DNA from: Microbulbifer harenosus
GTDB lineage: Bacteria; Pseudomonadota; Gammaproteobacteria; Pseudomonadales; Cellvibrionaceae
DNA length: 64,000 bases
Reading direction: 5' to 3'
Assembly (NCBI RefSeq): GCF_005771435.1
Contig: NZ_VANI01000002.1
Span: 62,001 to 126,000, forward strand
Under the pieces are notes generated by a model, which searched no databases, was not told where the DNA came from, and was given only the letters and a program-made list of their open reading frames with translations. Every line of letters begins with the position of its first letter. The stretch's first letter is position 1. Positions 58,188-64,000 of the stretch are shown one piece after another. The translations under genes and the position numbers were made by a program.

Positions 58188-58817
58188 GTGCCAAATCCAC
58201 AGTCTACTCAACGCCTGATTCTCGCCTCCGCATCGCCGCGGAGGGCGGAGCTGTTGCGGCAGATCGGTGTGCCGTTTGCGGTCGCGGCCACCTCGGTGGA
58301 AGAGCGCCGCGGTGCCGATGAGTCCCCGCGCGATTACGTGCTGCGCCTGGCGCAGGAGAAGTCTCGCGCCGGCCTGGCACAGGCACATTCGCAGCGCGAT
58401 GTGTGGTCTCTGGGCGCGGACACCCTTGGCGTGGTTGACGACCAAATCCTTGAGAAACCCCACGATTTTGCCGATTTTAGCCGCATGATGCGTCTCATGT
58501 CCGGTCGCGAACACTCGGTGCTCACGGCGCTGTGTCTGAGTGGCGCTGGCGCTGAATTCAGTGAGGTGGTGGAGACCCGGGTGCGCTTTCGCGCGTTGGA
58601 CCGCGCATTGATTGAGGGCTACTGGCATACCGGTGAGCCCCAGGACAAGGCGGGTGGTTACGGCATTCAGGGCATGGGCGCATTGCTGGTGGCGTCCATT
58701 CGCGGCAGTTACAGCAACGTGGTGGGGCTGCCGCTGGAGACTCTGGCGGAGTTTCTGGAGCGGGCAGGTATCGCCTATTGGCAAACAGGGATGAAGTTGG
58801 GAGTATCCAGCCCGTGA
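58188..58817 (+). CDS. Maf-type nucleoside triphosphate pyrophosphatase (YhdE)
   Basis: The 209-residue enzyme starts at a GTG. LILASASPRRAELL is the Maf phosphate loop; GADTLGVV supplies the catalytic aspartate, and DKAGGYGIQG the second conserved block. Its position between mreBCD and rng is that of E. coli yhdE, a dTTP/UTP pyrophosphatase, which I take as the likely activity. The stop codon overlaps the rng start (GTGA). Confidence 0.9.
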   Translation: MPNPQSTQRLILASASPRRAELLRQIGVPFAVAATSVEERRGADESPRDYVLRLAQEKSRAGLAQAHSQRDVWSLGADTLGVVDDQILEKPHDFADFSRMMRLMSGREHSVLTALCLSGAGAEFSEVVETRVRFRALDRALIEGYWHTGEPQDKAGGYGIQGMGALLVASIRGSYSNVVGLPLETLAEFLERAGIAYWQTGMKLGVSSP

Positions 58818-60301
58818 GCGAAGAATTACTGATCAACGTGGCGCCGATGGAGACCCGTGTGGCGCTGGTGGAAAATGGTGTGCTGCAAGAGGTCTATCTC
58901 GAGCGCAGCGCGCGCCGCGGTATTGTCGGCAATATCTACAAAGGCAAGGTGGTACGGGTGCTGCCGGGCATGCAGGCGGCATTTGTGGATATCGGCCTGG
59001 AGCGCGCGGGATTCATCCACGCGTCGGATATTGCGCCGCTGGACGAACACGGTATGGAGTCCCGCGAAGGCGAGGTAGCGGACATCCGCGCACTGGTGCG
59101 CGAGGGGCAGTCGCTGGTGGTGCAGGTGGTGAAAGACCCCATCTCCAGCAAGGGGGCGCGCCTCACCACCCACCTGTCGGTTTCCGCGCGCTATCTGGTG
59201 TACATGCCCCAAACCCGGCATATCGGTATTTCCAACCGTATTGAAGACGAGGCCGAGCGCGAGCGCCTGCGCGCACTGGTTGATCTGGCGGCCTCGAAAC
59301 TGGCGGAAGAGGGCCACAGCGGCGACGGCGGCTTTATCCTGCGCACCGTGGCCGAGGGGGTGAGCGAAGAGGAACTGCTGCGGGACATTCCTTTCCTGTA
59401 CAAGCTGTGGAAGGAACTGGAGCAGCGTATAAAGGTCGAGAAGGAACCGGCGATCATTTACGAGGACCTGCCGCTGTTCATGCGCGCGCTGCGCGACCTG
59501 GCGCGGCCGCACACGGAAAAAATCCGCATCGATTCCCGCGAGGCGCACGCGCGTGCCGCCAAGTTCACCAGCAAGTACGCGCCGGAAATCGCCCCGCGCA
59601 TCGAACACTATCCCGGCGAGCGGCCGCTGTTCGATCTCTACGGGGTGGAAGAGGAAATTCGCAAGGCGCTGCAGAACAAGGTCACGCTCAAATCCGGCGG
59701 TTACCTGATCGTCGAGCAGACCGAGGCCATGAGCACCATCGACGTCAACACTGGTGCGTTTGTGGGCCACCGCACCCTGGAAGAGACTATCTTCAAGACC
59801 AACCTGGAGGCGGCCACCGCCATCGCCCGCCAGCTGCGCCTGCGCAATCTCGGCGGCATCATCATCATCGACTTTATCGATATGCAGGACCCGGAACACC
59901 AGCGCCAGGTGCTGCGCACTCTGGAAAAAGCTTTGGAGCGGGATCACGCCAAGAGCAGTATCACCGGAGTGTCCGAGCTGGGACTGGTGGAAATGACGCG
60001 CAAGCGCACCCGCGAGTCCCTCGGCCAGATGCTCTGTGAGCCATGCAGCGTCTGTTCCGGGCGCGGTACCCTGAAAACCGCCGAAACCGTGTGCTATGAA
60101 ATCTTTCGGGAGATCATCCGCGAGGCGCGCGCCTACGACAGTGACAAGATCATGGTACTGGCGAGCCAGGTGGTGATCGATCTGCTGTTGGACGAAGAGT
60201 CCGCCAATGTGGCGGATCTCGAAGAATTTATCGGCCGCCCCATCCAGTTCCAGGTGGAGCCCATCTACAACCAGGAGCAGTACGACATTGTACTGGTGTG
60301 A
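58814..60301 (+). CDS. rng: Ribonuclease G
   Basis: This 495-residue endonuclease takes part in 16S rRNA 5'-end maturation and mRNA decay. I start at the GTG at 58814 to align ELLINVAPMETRVALVENG with E. coli RNase G. The S1 domain follows (about 40-125, GNIYKGKVVRVLPGMQAAFVD); metal-binding aspartates lie in MSTIDVNTGAFVG and IIIDFIDMQ; CEPCSVCSGRG is the zinc-link-like region. It overlaps maf by 4 bases, indicating translational coupling. Confidence 0.95.
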   Translation: MSEELLINVAPMETRVALVENGVLQEVYLERSARRGIVGNIYKGKVVRVLPGMQAAFVDIGLERAGFIHASDIAPLDEHGMESREGEVADIRALVREGQSLVVQVVKDPISSKGARLTTHLSVSARYLVYMPQTRHIGISNRIEDEAERERLRALVDLAASKLAEEGHSGDGGFILRTVAEGVSEEELLRDIPFLYKLWKELEQRIKVEKEPAIIYEDLPLFMRALRDLARPHTEKIRIDSREAHARAAKFTSKYAPEIAPRIEHYPGERPLFDLYGVEEEIRKALQNKVTLKSGGYLIVEQTEAMSTIDVNTGAFVGHRTLEETIFKTNLEAATAIARQLRLRNLGGIIIIDFIDMQDPEHQRQVLRTLEKALERDHAKSSITGVSELGLVEMTRKRTRESLGQMLCEPCSVCSGRGTLKTAETVCYEIFREIIREARAYDSDKIMVLASQVVIDLLLDEESANVADLEEFIGRPIQFQVEPIYNQEQYDIVLV

Positions 60302-60388
60302 GTCAGCTACCGGCACCCTGCGCGCGCGCCGCCGACACGACGCCGCGATAGGGACCCTCCGTGGAACCATCATCGGGAGCCGTACCTG

Positions 60389-63300
60389 ATGCTGTGGCTG
60401 CGCTGGTTTGCCCGCAAGTTCTGGCTGCTGGTGGTCACCCTGGTGATCTCGCTGGCCATTCTGGTGCAGACCGGGCGCATCCTCTCGCCCCAGGTCGGCA
60501 AGTACAGTCCCCAGATCGGCCACTGGTTGTCGGAGCGCCTCGGTGCGCCGGTGTCGCTGGATCACATCTCCCTGCGCTGGCAGGCGCTGGAAGTGGCGCT
60601 GCAAATCGATGGCCTCAATATCGGCGCCGACAGGCAGGTGAAACTGCGCCGCGGTCTGTTCCACCTGGATCTGTTGTCGAGCCTGTGGAATCGCGAGCTC
60701 ATCTGGAAAAACCTGGAAGTGGACGGCTTTTCCGCGCAGCTGCAGCAGCGCGCGGAAGGGGGCTGGCAGGTGCAAGGGTTCCCACTGGCGAGTGCCGCGG
60801 CACCCACACAGGATGCGGATAAAACCGCGGGCGTCCGCCTCGGCGATCCGGCGCGTATTTTCCAGTTGGGGCCCAAGGTGCAGGTGCGGGATGCCAGTAT
60901 CGGCCTGACCCTCAGCGGCGGCCAGTCGGCCAATCTCGATCTGCGGGAAATCCAGCTGGAGAATATTGGCAATTTCCACCGCTTGGTGGCCAGGGCCTAT
61001 GTCACCGGGGCCATGGAGAGCCTTCACCGCGGTGAGGAAAGTTTTCATCTGGTGCTGGAAGGCCGCGGCAACCCGCGCCGCAGCGACGAGTTCTCCCTGC
61101 GCGGTTATGCGCAGCTGAACGATCTGCTGGTGGACGCGGATCTGGTGGGGCTGCTCTACCAGCTGTCGCCGCTGCCGGAAAAACTGTATTGGCCCGGGCG
61201 CAAGCTTGCGGGCGGTCGCCTGTGGCTCAGTTCCGATGCGAAGGACGGCTACCGTCTGCGCGGTGACCTGAGCCTTGCGCAGTCGGCTGAGGGCCTCGCG
61301 GAAGAAACGCAACCGACGGCCCCCCAGGCCGGCGACCGGTCCCGCGGCGCGCTGGAAACCCTGAATGCGCTGTCCAGCAATATTTCCGGGCGCTGGCGTC
61401 CCGGTGAATCCTGGGAGCTGGTGCTGCAGCAACTGGGACTCAACTGGCAACAATTGGAAGTGCCCGACGTCAACTTGCAGGCGAGTGGCGACCAGCAGGG
61501 CAATCTGCAGCTGGCGGTGGACCAGATCGAGTTACAGGCGTGGCATCGGGTCCTGCGGGTACTGGAGCTGATTCCGGAGAAGGCCGACGAGTGGCTGCAG
61601 GCGTTGGAGCCCACCGGTGAACTCATGAATGTGCGCCTGTCGCGCCGCGATGGCGATGTCAGTGTGTCGGCCAATTTGCAGAACGTGGCGGCTGGTGCTC
61701 ATCTGGGGGCGCCAGCAGTGACGGGGGTCAATGGGTACGTCTCTCTCAATGGCCAGGGCGGCCGTGTGGAGCTCGACAGCGGTCCGGGTTTCAGCGCGCA
61801 TTTTCCGCAGCTCTACGCGCGACCGTTTTCTTTCGGCGCCGCCCGCGGCACCGTGGCCTGGGATATTGACCGCGAGCACAACACGGTGTCGGTGTACTCC
61901 GGCCCGCTGATGCTGGACGCCGCGAATGAACTTCCCGGTGGCGATGCTTCTCTCCCGTCTGGCGGCGCCTTTCGCGGTCAGTTCCTATTGCAGATTCCAC
62001 TGATTCCCCACAGCCGCGCCGCTGATTTCACACTGGCCCTGGGTTTGCGCGATGTTGCGGTGGCGGAGCAGCACAACCTGGTGCCCACGGTGGTGAGCGA
62101 TGACCTGCGCCAGTGGTTGAATCAGAGCATCGGCAAGAACAACAAGGGCCGTATTCCCAGCGCCGGATTTGTGTACCGCGGCTACAGCTATCGCGAAGGG
62201 GAAGATCGGGACCTGTTGGCGCTCGGTCAACACGAATTCCGCCATACGGTGCAGTTGCAGGCGGATATTGCGGACAGCAGCCTGGAGTACGCCCCCGGTT
62301 GGCCGGTGGCGAAGAATGTGGACGGACATCTCGGTATCAACGACCGCGACGTGCTGGTCGTGGCGCCGCGGGCGCGACTCTGGCATGTGGATGGCGCCAA
62401 TATCGCGGTGCGTGTATCGCCGGAGGAAACCGGCTCGCGCCTCGATGTGCGCGCGGAACTGGCGGGCCCGGCGGCGGACGGCCTCAAGCTGTTGCGGGAG
62501 TCGCCGCTGCGGGACAAACTCGGCAAGGCGTTCGATCACTGGACGCTGGATGGTGCTATGCAGGGTGCCCTGCACATTGCCCAGCCTCTCGGCGGTGCGG
62601 ATGTCGCGTCCAGTCAGCAGATCGACCTGCAACTGAGCGATGCGCACCTGAAGTTGCAGAACCTGAAACTCGATGTCGAACAGCTGAACGGCAATCTGCG
62701 CTATCACAGCGTTGAAGGACTCAAAGGATCTACCTTTCAGGGGCAGCTGTGGGGGCAGCCGCTGAAGGCGTCCATTCAGCACCTGGGTGAAGGTGAGGAG
62801 CGCGATACCCAGGTGGTGGTGCGCGGCCAGGCGAACACCGAAAGCGTCGCGCAGTGGAGTGGCCGCCCTGAGCTGCAGTGGCTCGACGGCGCCCTTGATT
62901 ACACCGCGCGTATCACCATTCCCGCCAGCGCCAGGCACAAACCCTACGGTGCAGTGCTGGAACTGCAATCGGATCTCGAACAGGTGGCGGTGAACTTGCC
63001 TGCGCCCCTGACCAAACCCTCGGGACAGAAATCCCGCTTCGTGCTGCGGGTGCCCATCGGCGACCAGGGCAACCTGTATCACCTCAGTTACGGCGAGCAC
63101 CTGCAGGGGCAGATCTGGCAGGTGGACGGCCAGCTGGAGCGCGCCGCCATTGCTCTGAATGCAGAGGCAAAACTGCCGCCGTCGCCAGGTATCGCGATTG
63201 TCGGCGACCTGCCGCTGATTGACCTGCCGCTGTGGAAAGATGCACTCGCGATCTACACGGATGAAAAGACCGAGGTGGCGACGGCGAGCACCACAGAGCA

Positions 63301-64000
63301 TGTCGCCGCCACTGAGACAGATGGGCATTCTGCGGAGCCGGACGCTACCCGGGAGGAAATGGTGGATGCCCGCCGCCTGCCCATTACCCTGGATCTCAGT
63401 ACGGATCTGCTGCGTATTTCCGAGTCCGCTCAGATCGACAATATCCAGGTGAGCGGTCGCGGACTCGGCGAGGACTGGCAGCTCCAGTTTGAGAGCGAAA
63501 CCGCCAGTGGTGAACTCTCCGGCATGCTGCACGCCAGTACGCCACTGCAGCTCAGGCTCAAGCATCTGCGCCTGCCGGCGATGAGCGGAAACAAATCGGA
63601 TGAGGAGGGCGCCGCGGAGCACGCTGCCCCTCCAGCGGATCGCTGGCAGGGATTCGATTTCGCCAGCCTTCCAAATGTGGACTTCAGTGCCGAGCAATTG
63701 TGGTTGGGCGAGGAGTCCATGGGCCCCTGGTCCTTCCGCGTGCGGCCGTCGGCGGAGCGCCTGGTGGTGAGTGAAATTCGCGGCGCCATGCGCGGTATCC
63801 AGATCGAGGGGCGCGGCGAAGGGGATAACCGTCTCGGTGCGCAGTTGATGTGGATGCGCGATGACGCCGGTCGCGAGTCGTCGCAGTTTATTGGCCGTCT
63901 GAACGGCGGCAACCTCGGAGACGTACTGCAGGCTTGGGGGCAGGAGGCGGCGATTGAGAGCCGCAGCGCGGTGTTTGATACCGCGCTGCGCTGGAGTGGT
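60389..64000 (+). CDS. yhdP: YhdP family AsmA-like protein, C-terminus cut off by window edge
   Basis: The first 1204 codons are present. A single membrane anchor (about residues 9-27, WLLVVTLVISLAILVQTG) is followed by a very long beta-rich region, as in YhdP of E. coli (1266 residues), one of the AsmA-like bridge proteins implicated in phospholipid movement to the outer membrane. The conserved start YSPQIGHWLSERLGAPVSLDHISLRWQ marks the family. The ATG at 60389 follows GGGAG. The gene lies 87 bases after rng, the E. coli order rng-yhdP. Perhaps 60-100 residues are missing at the end. Confidence 0.9.
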   Translation, partial: MLWLRWFARKFWLLVVTLVISLAILVQTGRILSPQVGKYSPQIGHWLSERLGAPVSLDHISLRWQALEVALQIDGLNIGADRQVKLRRGLFHLDLLSSLWNRELIWKNLEVDGFSAQLQQRAEGGWQVQGFPLASAAAPTQDADKTAGVRLGDPARIFQLGPKVQVRDASIGLTLSGGQSANLDLREIQLENIGNFHRLVARAYVTGAMESLHRGEESFHLVLEGRGNPRRSDEFSLRGYAQLNDLLVDADLVGLLYQLSPLPEKLYWPGRKLAGGRLWLSSDAKDGYRLRGDLSLAQSAEGLAEETQPTAPQAGDRSRGALETLNALSSNISGRWRPGESWELVLQQLGLNWQQLEVPDVNLQASGDQQGNLQLAVDQIELQAWHRVLRVLELIPEKADEWLQALEPTGELMNVRLSRRDGDVSVSANLQNVAAGAHLGAPAVTGVNGYVSLNGQGGRVELDSGPGFSAHFPQLYARPFSFGAARGTVAWDIDREHNTVSVYSGPLMLDAANELPGGDASLPSGGAFRGQFLLQIPLIPHSRAADFTLALGLRDVAVAEQHNLVPTVVSDDLRQWLNQSIGKNNKGRIPSAGFVYRGYSYREGEDRDLLALGQHEFRHTVQLQADIADSSLEYAPGWPVAKNVDGHLGINDRDVLVVAPRARLWHVDGANIAVRVSPEETGSRLDVRAELAGPAADGLKLLRESPLRDKLGKAFDHWTLDGAMQGALHIAQPLGGADVASSQQIDLQLSDAHLKLQNLKLDVEQLNGNLRYHSVEGLKGSTFQGQLWGQPLKASIQHLGEGEERDTQVVVRGQANTESVAQWSGRPELQWLDGALDYTARITIPASARHKPYGAVLELQSDLEQVAVNLPAPLTKPSGQKSRFVLRVPIGDQGNLYHLSYGEHLQGQIWQVDGQLERAAIALNAEAKLPPSPGIAIVGDLPLIDLPLWKDALAIYTDEKTEVATASTTEHVAATETDGHSAEPDATREEMVDARRLPITLDLSTDLLRISESAQIDNIQVSGRGLGEDWQLQFESETASGELSGMLHASTPLQLRLKHLRLPAMSGNKSDEEGAAEHAAPPADRWQGFDFASLPNVDFSAEQLWLGEESMGPWSFRVRPSAERLVVSEIRGAMRGIQIEGRGEGDNRLGAQLMWMRDDAGRESSQFIGRLNGGNLGDVLQAWGQEAAIESRSAVFDTALRWSG

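Noticed and set aside
58826..61453. Long minus-strand open frame of 875 residues opposite rng and yhdP
   Set aside because: It spans two clear plus-strand genes with catalytic motifs; its length results from high GC codon bias.

Overview
The window looks like chromosomal DNA of a GC-rich marine gammaproteobacterium of the Cellvibrionales type (Microbulbifer or Saccharophagus relatives). The evidence is an N-acetylglucosamine (GlcNAc) catabolic cluster tied to a TonB-dependent receptor, a complete Entner-Doudoroff gene set, a lipoprotein with a long polyserine linker of the kind common in that group, and housekeeping gene orders shared with Pseudomonas (ychF-pth-rplY-prs-tRNA-Gln-ispE-lolB facing hemA-prfA-prmC; gatCBA facing mreBCD-maf-rng-yhdP). 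The genus is inferred from gene content, not from a marker comparison. All coordinates were read by eye.

1-3.1 kb: the N-terminal part of an aminotransferase, a DUF6279 lipoprotein, and a phosphate-binding-like periplasmic protein fused to an OmpA-like domain, all on the minus strand. 3.5-9.6 kb: the GlcNAc cluster nagK, nagB-II, nagA, nagP, with a LacI-type regulator (nagR) facing it. 9.6-10.7 kb: a decayed phosphoglucose isomerase gene (pgi). 10.7-18.3 kb: edd, zwf, pgl, eda, gap, pyk, all on the plus strand. 18.6-25.6 kb: a TonB-dependent receptor followed by a flavin-dependent halogenase homologue, a DUF6445 protein, a SapC protein and a TauE/SafE permease. Four copies of one palindrome (consensus TGAYARCGCTRTCA) lie before nagK, before the pgi remnant and twice before the receptor. 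They suggest that one regulator, probably NagR, coordinates uptake, GlcNAc breakdown and hexose oxidation.

25.6-39.7 kb: tRNA-Gln and tRNA-Met, an EamA transporter, ychF, pth, rplY, prs, a second tRNA-Gln, ispE, lolB and an LbcA-like TPR lipoprotein on the minus strand; then hemA, prfA, prmC and a cation-diffusion-facilitator transporter on the plus strand. 39.9-51.2 kb: a 14-repeat propeller-like lipoprotein, an M14-type succinylglutamate desuccinylase/aspartoacylase family protein, a MATE exporter, a DoxX protein, rhlB, an NhaP2-type antiporter, cysZ and a PA4642-family protein. 51.6-64 kb: gatB, gatA and gatC on the minus strand; then mreB, mreC, mreD, maf/yhdE, rng and the first 1204 codons of yhdP on the plus strand.

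The intergenic DNA holds three repeat families: REPIN-like elements at 6.8, 29.7 and 38.7 kb; nested-hairpin elements with arms that differ in sequence but stay complementary at 51.3, 51.5 and 55.1 kb; and a duplicated tRNA-Gln block at 25.6 and 31.1 kb whose downstream part contains an interrupted tRNA 3' end. I saw no CRISPR array, prophage, integrase, transposase or rRNA gene. The least understood unit is the receptor-halogenase-DUF6445-SapC cassette under apparent GlcNAc control.
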